The notes under the pieces are model-generated. The model did no database searches. It saw only the letters and a list, made by a program, of their open reading frames with translations, and was not told the DNA's origin. A DNA stretch of 30,091 bases. Source: JBAYNW01 sp041678605 (GTDB lineage Bacteria > Cyanobacteriota > Vampirovibrionia > Gastranaerophilales > Gastranaerophilaceae). The stretch spans positions 1-30,091 of the forward strand of contig JBAYNW010000018.1 in NCBI GenBank assembly GCA_041678605.1, given 5' to 3'. The translations under genes and the position numbers were made by a program. Of the stretch, positions 1 through 7,832 are shown one piece after another (position 1 is the stretch's first letter; the number at the start of each line of letters is the position of its first letter).

Positions 1-7
1 ATCCAAC

Positions 8-67
8 ACGTGAGATCCCGAATTAAGGACAATCCCTTTTGAAACCGATAATTCATGTTTCGGGATG
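8..67. repeat. REP-A palindromic repeat, copy 1
   Basis: A roughly 60-bp element bounded by ATCCCGAA on the left and TTCGGGAT on the right, with internal blocks TTAAGGACAATC and CCGATAATTCATG. Two further copies lie head to head at 17540-17658. The ends pair with each other, so the element can fold into a hairpin. No gene overlaps it. It resembles the REP-like palindromes scattered through many bacterial genomes; I cannot say which named family it belongs to. Confidence 0.8.
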
Positions 68-97
68 ACGAGGGGACTTTTTAGTCAGCCCCTTCGC

Positions 98-120
98 GGA
101 AATAAATTCAGGGTGACGTA
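98..120. repeat. REP-C fragment
   Basis: The sequence AAATAAATTCAGGGTGACG is the reverse complement of a variant of the motif at 29974-29998 (CGTCATGCTGAATTTATTT). Both look like the widely scattered CGTCA-xx-CTGAA palindrome. This copy is truncated and lacks the second arm. Confidence 0.45.
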
Positions 121-159
121 AACGGGAATAATTCCGCATCTTCTTTTTGGGATTATTAT

Positions 160-525
160 TTAATACTTGGAGAGGCCACTTAAATTTTTGACAATGCCAT
201 CTAAAACCCGCATAAATCCTCTTATTGAAGAAGTTTTTTTATTAACCGAAAATTTGTAGTTTACAACACGTCCGTCGGAAACCGCCAAGGCATTAACATT
301 GTTTTTGTCAAGATTTTTTATGTGTACAAGTACCGGCTTTCCATTCAGGGTTATGTTTAAGATTTTGTCAACCACCTTTTCAAAACCATCGGCGAATTTC
401 TTTCCGCCTTTGTTTGCGAATAGTCCGACAGTGCGGTCATCCATACTTACATACATTCCAAAAGCCGGATGGCCCTTGCGGCATTGAGCAGAGCTATTTG
501 CACTTGTAACTTTCATAATTTCCAT
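160..525 (-). CDS. Hypothetical protein, 121 aa
   Basis: I do not recognise this protein. It is small, basic and apparently soluble: no signal peptide or membrane segment is visible. The start at 525 is supported by AGGAG ten bases upstream; a second in-frame ATG three codons later (MEIM) is a possible alternative. The C-terminal third is rich in Lys, Ser and Gly. It stands alone, with 111 bp separating it from cutA and a REP repeat downstream. A weak promoter (TTTAAA, 17 bp, TATAGA on the minus strand) may lie in that gap. Nothing in the neighbourhood suggests a role. The clean ribosome-binding site makes it likely to be a real gene. Confidence 0.7.
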   Translation of the reverse strand: MEIMKVTSANSSAQCRKGHPAFGMYVSMDDRTVGLFANKGGKKFADGFEKVVDKILNITLNGKPVLVHIKNLDKNNVNALAVSDGRVVNYKFSVNKKTSSIRGFMRVLDGIVKNLSGLSKY

Positions 526-636
526 TTTTCACATTCTCCTAAACAATCTATAACACGATGCAGTACTTGTTTAAAAAACCATAAAAGAAAAACTTGTTAG
601 TGATTGTGAAAAATATTGAAAATTTGTTACAAATAT

Positions 637-951
637 TTACACAGTTTCATGTGAAATCCACTTCAGATAGGTTTCGTCTGCCTCAATTATCGGCAAGGCA
701 ATAACCTCTGGAACGTTGTAAGAATGCAGTTTTTGGATTAACCGGTTAATTTTGTCAAACAATTCTTTTTTTGTTTTGATAATCAGCAAAGCCTCTTTTT
801 CTTCGCACATTTCACCGTCCCACGAAAAAACCGATTCCATTTTATCAATTATATTCACACACGCCGCCAAATTGTTTTCCACAAGCTCTCTGGCGATTTC
901 CAGCCCTTCTTTTTTATTGGGAACGGTACAATAGATTACGATAAATTCCAT
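637..951 (-). CDS. cutA: CutA1 divalent-cation tolerance protein
   Basis: Small trimeric cytoplasmic protein of the CutA1 family, 104 aa, the usual length. Visible signatures are YCTVP near the N-terminus, IARELVENNLAACVNI, then ESVFSWDG, the acidic stretch EEKEALLIIKT, and near the C-terminus HSYNVPEVIALPI followed by YLKWI. These are the conserved core and the trimer-interface strands of the family. The family is linked to copper and other divalent-metal tolerance, but its exact biochemical role is not settled. The start is supported by AAGGAGG six bases upstream. An inverted pair of octanucleotide arrays lies between it and glcD, so the two genes are probably separate transcripts. Confidence 0.95.
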   Translation of the reverse strand: MEFIVIYCTVPNKKEGLEIARELVENNLAACVNIIDKMESVFSWDGEMCEEKEALLIIKTKKELFDKINRLIQKLHSYNVPEVIALPIIEADETYLKWISHETV

Positions 952-970
952 GATTGCCTCCTTTTTGGGA

Positions 971-1054
971 GGGTTGGATGTTTAGAGGTTTGGACGGGTT
1001 GGCTTTTTAAAAATTTATTAACTAACCTTCTAACCTTCTAATCTTCTAACCCTC
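971..1054. repeat. Inverted pair of octad arrays
   Basis: Five 8-nt units (GGGTTGGA, TGTTTAGA, GGTTTGGA, CGGGTTGG, CTTTTTAA) run from 971 to 1010. After 12 bp, four units of the TAACCTTC type occupy 1023-1054 on the opposite strand. The two arrays can pair with each other in one transcript. The second overlaps the 3' end of glcD and supplies its stop codon. Confidence 0.75.
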
Positions 1055-2443
1055 TGAAAATATTTTTTGCGGGTTCAAGATATTTTTTTCATCAAAAACC
1101 TTTTTAATTTTCCTCATATATTCCAATGTTACACCATCAATCGCATTTGTCATGTATTTTGATTTTTCACAGCCGATACCGTGTTCCCCCGATAGTGTTC
1201 CGCCCAAATCTATTGCCAATTGATGAATTTCATCCTTTGTTTTGGAATAATTTTCGGCATCTTCATCATTGCTTAAGTCAAGCGGGATATTCGGGTGAAT
1301 ATTGCCGTCGCCGATGTGGCCCATAATGCAGACCGGCAAATTATTTTTATCACAAATTTTTCGCACACCCAAAACCAAGTCCGTAATTTTTTCTCTGGGT
1401 ACAACGACATCTTCTGTGACGACGTTCGGTTTAAGTTTTGCACACGCCCCGAAGGCAGAGCGGCGGGCCGTCCAAATCCGCAGGGCTTCCTCATCTGTTT
1501 TAGAAAAGCGGATTTCAGTTGCTCCTGCTTTTCTGCAAAGTTCAACAACTTTGTTTTGCTGATAATCAAGCGAGGACAAATACCCGTCGACTTCCAAAAA
1601 CAAAGCAGCATCTTTATCCGTCAAAAGCCCCGCAGGATAAAATTTTTCTATTGTTTGCAGAGTTTTTTGGTCCATAATATCAAGAGTTGCGGGCATAAGT
1701 TTATTTTGCAGAATAACATTTACGGCATGTGTTGCATCAGAAATTTTATCAAAATAAGTCAAAATTACTCTTGAGCCTTCAGGTTTAGGGATTAATTTAA
1801 CCAACGCCTCAACCACAATTCCGAGAGTGCCTTCCGAACCGATAAAAAGCTGTGAAAGATGATATCCTGTCGAATTTTTTGCGGTATTTGAGCCTGTGTT
1901 GATAATTCTGCCGTCTGCAAGCACAATCTTCAAATCAATTACGTAGTCTTTTGTAGAACCGTATTTGAAAGTTCTGGGACCGCCGGAGGAAAGTGCTATA
2001 CTTCCGCCGATTGTTGAAACCGCCAAATTTGAAGGATCAGGCGGGTAAAAAAGCCCGAGTTTTTCGGCTTCTTCCTGCAATTTACCTACCACAACCCCGC
2101 TTTGAACTCTTGCGGTCAAATTTTCCTGATTTATCTCTAAAATCCTATTCATTTTTGAAAAATTAAGGATAATTCCGCCGCCTCTGTCCGATTTTTTCGT
2201 AATGCAGGCTCCTACGAGGTTTGTACCTGCTCCACGGGCGATTACGGGAATTTCATTTTCGTAAGCCAGCTTCATTATTTTTTGAACCTGCTCAGCAGTT
2301 TGGATAAACACAACAACGTCGGGCAAATTTTCTATATTTTGCTTATTTGTTGCATCCTGTGCATAAACGTAACGCTCTTCCACTCCGGTTAAAACGTTTT
2401 CGGGAGAAACAATCTGCTTTATTTTTTCAATAACTTTTTTCAT
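1046..2443 (-). CDS. glcD: FAD-linked oxidase, GlcD / D-lactate dehydrogenase family
   Basis: Flavoprotein oxidising a 2-hydroxy acid such as glycolate or D-lactate; the substrate cannot be read from the sequence. The N-terminal FAD_binding_4 fold is shown by GAGTNLVGAC (residues 71-80), FYPPDPSNLAVSTIGG (122-137) and FIGSEGTLGIV (200-210). The C-terminal FAD-oxidase domain has GHIGDGNIHPN (375-385) and SGEHGIG (418-424), both typical. I start at the ATG at 2443 (465 aa, normal length). An in-frame ATG exists 66 bases further upstream, but it would translate a terminator-like hairpin and has no ribosome-binding site. A consensus TATAAT ends six bases before my start, so the mRNA is probably leaderless. 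The final residues (SEG, stop) come from an octad array. Confidence 0.9.
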   Translation of the reverse strand: MKKVIEKIKQIVSPENVLTGVEERYVYAQDATNKQNIENLPDVVVFIQTAEQVQKIMKLAYENEIPVIARGAGTNLVGACITKKSDRGGGIILNFSKMNRILEINQENLTARVQSGVVVGKLQEEAEKLGLFYPPDPSNLAVSTIGGSIALSSGGPRTFKYGSTKDYVIDLKIVLADGRIINTGSNTAKNSTGYHLSQLFIGSEGTLGIVVEALVKLIPKPEGSRVILTYFDKISDATHAVNVILQNKLMPATLDIMDQKTLQTIEKFYPAGLLTDKDAALFLEVDGYLSSLDYQQNKVVELCRKAGATEIRFSKTDEEALRIWTARRSAFGACAKLKPNVVTEDVVVPREKITDLVLGVRKICDKNNLPVCIMGHIGDGNIHPNIPLDLSNDEDAENYSKTKDEIHQLAIDLGGTLSGEHGIGCEKSKYMTNAIDGVTLEYMRKIKKVFDEKNILNPQKIFSEG

Positions 2444-2455
2444 TGTTTGATTATA
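2444..2455 (-). promoter_or_regulatory. Leaderless -10 promoter of glcD
   Basis: TATAAT on the minus strand occupies 2450-2455, followed by six bases (CAAACA) and the ATG. No Shine-Dalgarno is present. Transcription would be expected to begin at or next to the A of the start codon. The -35 region is poor. Confidence 0.55.
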
Positions 2456-2480
2456 CAGCAAATGGCTAGAAGAGAAAAGA

Positions 2481-2506
2481 CCTACTTTTTCTGTAGAAAA
2501 AGTAGG
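2481..2506 (-). terminator. Terminator-like hairpin (CCTACTTTTTC stem)
   Basis: Perfect 11-bp inverted repeat CCTACTTTTTC / GAAAAAGTAGG with a 4-nt loop, followed on the minus strand by TCTTTTCTC. It lies 17 bp after the stop of the 2523-3095 gene and 37 bp before the glcD start, so it probably ends the upstream transcript. A longer relative is at 17368-17401, and both share the flank CAAAAAG. Confidence 0.6.
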
Positions 2507-2522
2507 CAAAAAGACTTCCCGT

Positions 2523-3095
2523 TCACTGTTTGCCGTTTACTTCTCCGGCAACCATAGTCCCGAATTTATCGCCAAGGCTGTAAGCCGTGCAAGAACCAAC
2601 TACAAAGGCCACTCCGTGGATTATTGCGGGAAGTTTTCCTTCAATTTTGTACTTTGCTGCAAATTTCATAACCCTTTCGGCGATTTTGTCTATACCTTTT
2701 ATTTTTGGGATATCGTCCAAATGGTTTTTCATCAAGTGTTCAACCGCAAACATAGAAGACAAAGCCGCTGCATTTTTGATTAGGGCGGAATCTTTGTCAT
2801 CCGCTCTTAAAATGTCTATGCCGGAAGAAACGCAGATAAGCGGGTTGACTTTCCTGCTTGCAAAATCTATAGCTTTACCGGCGTATGAAAGAAGTTTTTC
2901 ACTTTCAGAATATGTTTTCAAGGCGTTAACAGCTGTTCTTGCACCTTTGCCGACTTCGTTGTCAAGCGTTGAAACGTAATCAACGACCTTTTTCGCCTGT
3001 CCCGCAGCAACGGCCCAGCGGCCGATTTTATCCTGCTTTTCGGCCTTATCGACGTTTCTTGCACAAAATATTGCTGATGAAATAACATTTGACAT
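2523..3095 (-). CDS. Hypothetical protein, 190 aa
   Basis: I do not recognise this family. The protein is rich in Ala, Lys and Val, with long predicted helices. There is no clear signal peptide. A weakly hydrophobic stretch (IIHGVAFVVGSCTAYSLG) near residues 158-175 could be a membrane-associated helix. The start at 3095 has only a weak AGG seven bases upstream; the next in-frame ATG is far inside. A terminator-like hairpin lies directly downstream. It is flanked by the nuclease gene upstream (75 bp gap) and glcD downstream, and neither suggests a function. It is probably a lineage-specific gene. Confidence 0.65.
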   Translation of the reverse strand: MSNVISSAIFCARNVDKAEKQDKIGRWAVAAGQAKKVVDYVSTLDNEVGKGARTAVNALKTYSESEKLLSYAGKAIDFASRKVNPLICVSSGIDILRADDKDSALIKNAAALSSMFAVEHLMKNHLDDIPKIKGIDKIAERVMKFAAKYKIEGKLPAIIHGVAFVVGSCTAYSLGDKFGTMVAGEVNGKQ

Positions 3096-3171
3096 AAATA
3101 AACCTACATAAATACACTACCTATATATGTATAAAGTATTTTTAAGTCTGAAAATTGCCTGAAATTGTAAA

Positions 3172-3984
3172 TTATTTACATAATTTACAATATTCGCAAG
3201 TTTTGCAACGTTCAATGTTTTTTGAGAAAACATTTGAATTGACCGCAAAATCAATTTTACCGCAGGTTGACAGGATTTTTTCTTCGTATTGTTTTTTTAA
3301 ATCCTCATTGAATAAAATTTCTTTTTCGGTATGTTGAGAACTCCCCTCTCCCCTTGCAGAAGAGGAGTTGGGAGTGAGGGGTTTTAATCCGATATAAACG
3401 AACTTGAGCGAGCCATACCCGCCTTTCTGTTGTAAAAACTTATCCGCACAGAGCAAATATACAATCGTCTGAAACTCCTTTTCGGCATCTTTTGGGATGT
3501 TACCAGTCTTGTAGTCGAGAATGACAAAATTAGCTGAAAGGGTGAACGGGTGAAGGGGTGAAGGGTCGAAAGGTCGAAGGGTTGAACGGTCGAATGGTTC
3601 AATTCCCAATTCGCAATTACCAATTTCCTTTCCCCTTTTTCCGTTTTCCCTTTCCCCTTCCCTCATCAGGGCGTCAAGTCGCCCGCCGACCCAATATTGG
3701 CCGACCCTACAGGACAAATTGTATTCTGTGTTAACCACATTTAACTTAAAATATTTATTTGATTTCAAATTATCCCATGCGTTTTTTTCATCCGCAGTCA
3801 AAACTTTTTCCATTTTTTCAACATTTTCGCCTCTCAAATAATAATTTGCCAATGCGTGAATTTTTTTACCTTTTTCGAAGATGGCGAAACGTTGAGGAAC
3901 AGAGAGTTTTTCTATATATTTAAAGAAAAATTTCTGTTGACATTCATCAAATGTTTTTAACATATTTGGCGAATAGTTATTCAT
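3172..3984 (-). CDS. PD-(D/E)XK nuclease with Fe-S cysteines, AddB C-terminal-like, carrying two repeat insertions
   Basis: Single-domain nuclease of the RecB/AddB superfamily, 270 aa. Conserved features are FDECQQKFFFKY (C15), the helical motif GKKIHALA (H43), GGRLDAL (D104) and ILDYKTGN (D157, K159). Four closing cysteines sit at 260, 263, 266 and 269. C15 plus the C-terminal cysteines matches the 4Fe-4S layout of AddB and related nucleases. It overlaps the helicase gene by 8 bp, implying coupled translation and a shared complex for DNA-end resection. Residues 108-151, between the two catalytic segments, are translated octad and heptad repeats (3534-3663). Residues around 201-218 come from a second, unrelated GC-rich repeat. 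Catalytic residues are retained, so I infer it is still active. AAGGGGG supports the start. Confidence 0.88.
   Translation of the reverse strand: MNNYSPNMLKTFDECQQKFFFKYIEKLSVPQRFAIFEKGKKIHALANYYLRGENVEKMEKVLTADEKNAWDNLKSNKYFKLNVVNTEYNLSCRVGQYWVGGRLDALMREGERENGKRGKEIGNCELGIEPFDRSTLRPFDPSPLHPFTLSANFVILDYKTGNIPKDAEKEFQTIVYLLCADKFLQQKGGYGSLKFVYIGLKPLTPNSSSARGEGSSQHTEKEILFNEDLKKQYEEKILSTCGKIDFAVNSNVFSKNIERCKTCEYCKLCK
3341..3381. repeat. C-rich repeat inside the nuclease gene
   Basis: About 41 bp of C/T-rich then G/A-rich sequence (CTCCCCTCTCCCC, then GGAGTTGGGAGTGAGGGG). In the coding frame it reads PLTPNSSSARGEGS. This resembles a REP-type sequence common in bacterial genomes that translates to PLTPTPLPQGEG-like peptides. 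It is far richer in GC than the surrounding gene and is a candidate insertion. Confidence 0.5.
3534..3663. repeat. Composite octad-heptad element 1, inside the nuclease gene
   Basis: Eight consecutive 8-nt units from 3534 to 3597 (for example CTGAAAGG, TCGAAAGG, TTGAACGG, TCGAATGG), a 3-nt junction TTC, then nine 7-nt units from 3601 to 3663. The heptads begin AATTCCC, AATTCGC, AATTACC, AATTTCC and then become T/C-rich. The element matches the non-conserved insertion at residues 108-151 of the nuclease almost exactly and keeps the reading frame. Confidence 0.9.
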
Positions 3985-6900
3985 AGGACTTACCCCCTTT
4001 TACTGCCAATGCCTTGAAAATAACGCTGGGTTCAGGCACCTTGGAATATTTGGCACTTTTATTCGCAGTGATAAACAATTTTCGCTTTGCCCTTGTTACT
4101 GCAACATAAAAAAGTCTTAAGTTTTCCGCCAGCAGAAACTCTCTCAGTTCATCATCGGTCTTTGCGGGATAAGCAGGGTTAAGCTCACGAACATCCTCCA
4201 TAAATCCGGCATTTTTTTTCAGTGAAACATTTTCAAAGGAAAGCGGCAGGTTCTTTTCAGTCATTTCAGGCAGGAACACAAAATCAAATTCGTCACCCTT
4301 AGATTTATGAAGAGTCATAATCTGGACTTTTCCCGCCAAAAATTCTCTGTCGGATTTATCCTCTTCAGAGAAAAACTTAAATCCGCTCAAGTTAGGTTTT
4401 TTGGCCAATTCGCCAAGACGTTCGATAAGCGTTGAATATTTTTTGTAAGACATTCCAAGCCGTTTTATCAGGGTGGAAATCAGGTATACGTTCGATTTTT
4501 CTATCTCGCTGTCGTAGTAGTGAAGTCCTATTTTTATCGCAAGTTCTTCCGCAGGAAGCGAAGAAAAGCTCAGCCAATAAATTAAATCCCAATAAAATTC
4601 CGCCAAATCAACATTTTCAATGTCATCTGCATTCATTTGGACAAAGGGCTTCGGGCAGTTTTTTATTATCTGGTATAAATTAGATTTGTAATGTCCCAAT
4701 TCGGCAAGCGTGTCATAATTCTCGGCAATATTTTCATTGTTAAACGGGTCTAAAATAATCTTCATAACAGCAAAAATCGTTCTAAAAATTCCTTTCTGTT
4801 CCAAACATTCGCTTCTTGTAATGGTTTTCATTCCCGAGTTGTTGATAAACTTCGTCCAACTTGCTACCTGATAGTTACCCCTGAGCAAAATTCCGACAGT
4901 TGCCTTCGGATTTTTTGTCAATAGTGTCTTAATTTGCTTCAAAACATAGTTTTTTTCCACAAATTCGTTTTCAAAAATTATTGACGTTATGGCCTTTGTT
5001 TCCTGCGGGTTTTTGCCTTCAACGGGCCGCATAAAAATTTTGTAAAATGCATTTTTCGTTTCGGGTTTTGCTTCGGCGTGGGAAATCAGGCTGTTTGCAA
5101 GTGTCCAAACATCCTTTGTACAGCGTTGTGAACGGTCCATGCCGACTTTTATTTGGCTTTCCTTAATAAATTTCCTAAAACCTTCGGTATCGGCGTTTGA
5201 AAAAGTCGTCGTAATCGCCTGATTGATGTCCCCGCAGCGAATTAGATTTTTATGTTTTGCACTCAAAAGTTCAATCAGCCGCTGTTGGATTGCAGAAGAA
5301 TCCTGAGCTTCATCTTCAATTATGTAGCGGCAAATTTCCTGATAATAATCCAAAATGTCGGGGTTTTCTTCCAATAATTTTACTGAAAACAAAAGCATAT
5401 CATCATAATCAATCAAATTATTCGCCTGCAAAACAGCCTTGTACTCTTTAAAAAACTCAAGGAATTTGGCGAGTTTTTTGTCTGTGGGTTTAGGTTTTAA
5501 TCCCTCATTTAATCCTCCATTGCCGCCGATTTTAAGAATTGAAACGGCACGGTCAAAATCCTCAAGCTCTGTTTTCTTGATATCAAATTTGCCCCCGATT
5601 TCTCTTAAAATTCTTGAACGCTGAGTTTCATCACAAATTTCGAAATCCGCATTCAGCCCCAGTCTTTCAAAATTTGAATTCTCTTTAAGAATTTTAAGTG
5701 CAAGCCCGTGGATTGTACTTATATTGGGAAGCTGTGAAAACTCCTGACTTGCGTTTTGTATCCGCTCCCTAAAATTTCGGGCAGCCGAATCCATATAAGT
5801 CAAGACAAAAATGTTTTCGGGGTTTACTCTGTCATTTAAAAGTTTGATGACAAGGGCAAGCAAAATCGTGGTTTTTCCGGCTCCGGGAACGGCAGAAATA
5901 GCCATTTTGCCGTTTTTGTATTTTAAAACAGGCTCCTGATCGTCACGGGGAGTAAATGGTTTGGCCTTAATTACCGTCTTAACTTCATTATGGCTTAAAT
6001 ATTTTTCTATTCCGCAGAAATTTTCCATCCCGCTTCCGTCAAAAAGGCTTGCGTAGGTAAAAATGTTCTCTTTTGCACAGAGGGTTAATTTCCGCAAAAC
6101 CCGTTTCGTTTTTTGCCTGCTTAATTCAATATTGTCTTGAAGCGTATATTCAGGTTTGTCCCAGCCGGCCTGAAACACCCATGAATTGTACAGGGGACCT
6201 GTGTCATTTTTTATCCATTCATCGCTTGAAACATCAAACCAAAATTGATATTTTGTCTGAATTTGGTTATCAATAATTTTTTGAGGAGTCGCCACAACCA
6301 AATCATTGTCTTTGATTTCAAGCGTAGAATAAGGGTTTTCAGAGATAATAGAATTCTCAATCTGATTAATTATTTCACTTTTTTTTATGTTGCCGAAAAT
6401 ATTCTCAAAATCTTCCAACTGCTTTATAAAAAAGCTGAATTTGGTAATTTCACCGGCAGTGTAATTTTGTATATCCACAAATTTTTCGTAAATTTCATAA
6501 ACCTGCTCGGATAATTTTTCAAAATCACCCAAATTTTTCAGTAATTCAAGGAATTTTTCGTATTTTTCATTGTATTCCGGCAGGGAAAATTCAAACTTGA
6601 TAAATTCTTTTGTTTTTTCGAAATTTTCAAGAATTTCTTTACAATGCCTCAATGGAATTTGGAGAAAATCCAAAACGGCTCTTATGTCAAATTCGGACAA
6701 ATCCTCCTTTAATTCGCTGCCGCATAGTTTCAAAATAGTTAAAGACGCAAGCACAATTGGGTTTTGGATGATTTTTTCACTTCCGGATAAAAATATAATA
6801 TTCGCCCAGTCGGATTTCAAATTATCCTTTAGACAAAAACGCAGCATATCATCCACAATTGGTGTCACAATTGCTATTTCAGACGGTTTTATACCATTAT

Positions 6901-7822
6901 TGATAAGCTTTTTTATTTCATTTATCCCTGAATCAAGCATCCCTGCACGTTTGGACAGAGTAGCTAAGTGTCCGGGTGCCTGAGTTACTAAGATAGAATT
7001 TTGCTCCGCCTCTTCAGCCATTTCACTCTTTGCATCTTTTTCTTCAAACAATTTTTCAAGCTCAAATCCGGCTGTTTTATCGGCACTCAAGTATCCCAAA
7101 CGGCTTCCGCCCGCTTCATCATAAGCAACAAAGACATCCTTAAGCTGCGGTTTCAAAAACTTTATAAAATCCAGACAAATAGGGGTGATTTCATCTGCGT
7201 CATCTACAATCAGATATTCTATTTTCGAAAAATAGCCGGTAGTTTGATAAACATAATTAAAAATTAAGCTCTGCCTAAGATAGTCAAGGGCTCTCGCCTC
7301 AAGGGTTTTTTTCTTAAATTCATCGAGGGCAATCTTGGCATCAGGGGCAAAACTTTCCTTCAAAACCTCTTCCGAACGCCATTTGACATCTTCATCAGAA
7401 AGATTGTTTTGGACAATAAGTGAATAACGGCGAAAAAGCTGGTGCAGCAGAGATTTTTTAGAATTATAGCCTTCAAATTTAATTTCGGAAATAATTTCTT
7501 TCATAATAAATTGAGAAATTTCAAGTCCCGTCAAATTGGGGATAATTTTAGTATTTTGCGTATCGGGAATTTTGTTCTCGATCGAAGCCCAATTATCTGA
7601 AATCGTGTTGTAGACAAGCCCGAAAAAAGAATAAACCTGAAGCTTTTCGATTACATCAACGGTTAATTTTTCGAGAGTTTGGTCTATAAATTGCTTCTTT
7701 TTACTTGAATTTTGCAGTATAACAAGGATTTTGGAGCTGTCCACACCTGAATTTAAAAGTTTGGCGTAATTTTCAACCAGCTTCTGTGTTTTTTCACTCG
7801 ATATTGTACCCTGTAATAACAT
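3977..7822 (-). CDS. Tandem SF1 helicase: degenerate AddB-like fold fused to an active UvrD/AddA-type helicase
   Basis: 1281-residue protein for DNA unwinding in double-strand-break repair (inferred). The C-terminal half has a full SF1A motif set: Walker A GAGKTT (residues 647-652), Walker B IIEDEAQD near 832, GDINQAI, the R-containing SQRCTKDVWTLAN, MTLHKSKGDEFD, and RLFYVAVTRAKRKLF. The N-terminal ~600 residues look like a second, inactivated helicase. A P-loop remnant (GTISSEKT) sits at the very start and a Walker B-like IVDDADEI near 207, but no GKT. No nuclease domain is attached; the Fe-S nuclease is the next gene and overlaps by 8 bp. In AddAB these parts are divided as AddA (helicase plus nuclease) and AddB (pseudo-helicase plus Fe-S nuclease). 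Here the two helicase folds are fused and the nuclease is freed. AGGGGG precedes the start. Confidence 0.87.
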   Translation of the reverse strand: MLLQGTISSEKTQKLVENYAKLLNSGVDSSKILVILQNSSKKKQFIDQTLEKLTVDVIEKLQVYSFFGLVYNTISDNWASIENKIPDTQNTKIIPNLTGLEISQFIMKEIISEIKFEGYNSKKSLLHQLFRRYSLIVQNNLSDEDVKWRSEEVLKESFAPDAKIALDEFKKKTLEARALDYLRQSLIFNYVYQTTGYFSKIEYLIVDDADEITPICLDFIKFLKPQLKDVFVAYDEAGGSRLGYLSADKTAGFELEKLFEEKDAKSEMAEEAEQNSILVTQAPGHLATLSKRAGMLDSGINEIKKLINNGIKPSEIAIVTPIVDDMLRFCLKDNLKSDWANIIFLSGSEKIIQNPIVLASLTILKLCGSELKEDLSEFDIRAVLDFLQIPLRHCKEILENFEKTKEFIKFEFSLPEYNEKYEKFLELLKNLGDFEKLSEQVYEIYEKFVDIQNYTAGEITKFSFFIKQLEDFENIFGNIKKSEIINQIENSIISENPYSTLEIKDNDLVVATPQKIIDNQIQTKYQFWFDVSSDEWIKNDTGPLYNSWVFQAGWDKPEYTLQDNIELSRQKTKRVLRKLTLCAKENIFTYASLFDGSGMENFCGIEKYLSHNEVKTVIKAKPFTPRDDQEPVLKYKNGKMAISAVPGAGKTTILLALVIKLLNDRVNPENIFVLTYMDSAARNFRERIQNASQEFSQLPNISTIHGLALKILKENSNFERLGLNADFEICDETQRSRILREIGGKFDIKKTELEDFDRAVSILKIGGNGGLNEGLKPKPTDKKLAKFLEFFKEYKAVLQANNLIDYDDMLLFSVKLLEENPDILDYYQEICRYIIEDEAQDSSAIQQRLIELLSAKHKNLIRCGDINQAITTTFSNADTEGFRKFIKESQIKVGMDRSQRCTKDVWTLANSLISHAEAKPETKNAFYKIFMRPVEGKNPQETKAITSIIFENEFVEKNYVLKQIKTLLTKNPKATVGILLRGNYQVASWTKFINNSGMKTITRSECLEQKGIFRTIFAVMKIILDPFNNENIAENYDTLAELGHYKSNLYQIIKNCPKPFVQMNADDIENVDLAEFYWDLIYWLSFSSLPAEELAIKIGLHYYDSEIEKSNVYLISTLIKRLGMSYKKYSTLIERLGELAKKPNLSGFKFFSEEDKSDREFLAGKVQIMTLHKSKGDEFDFVFLPEMTEKNLPLSFENVSLKKNAGFMEDVRELNPAYPAKTDDELREFLLAENLRLFYVAVTRAKRKLFITANKSAKYSKVPEPSVIFKALAVKGGKSYE

Positions 7823-7832
7823 TTCTCGCCCC

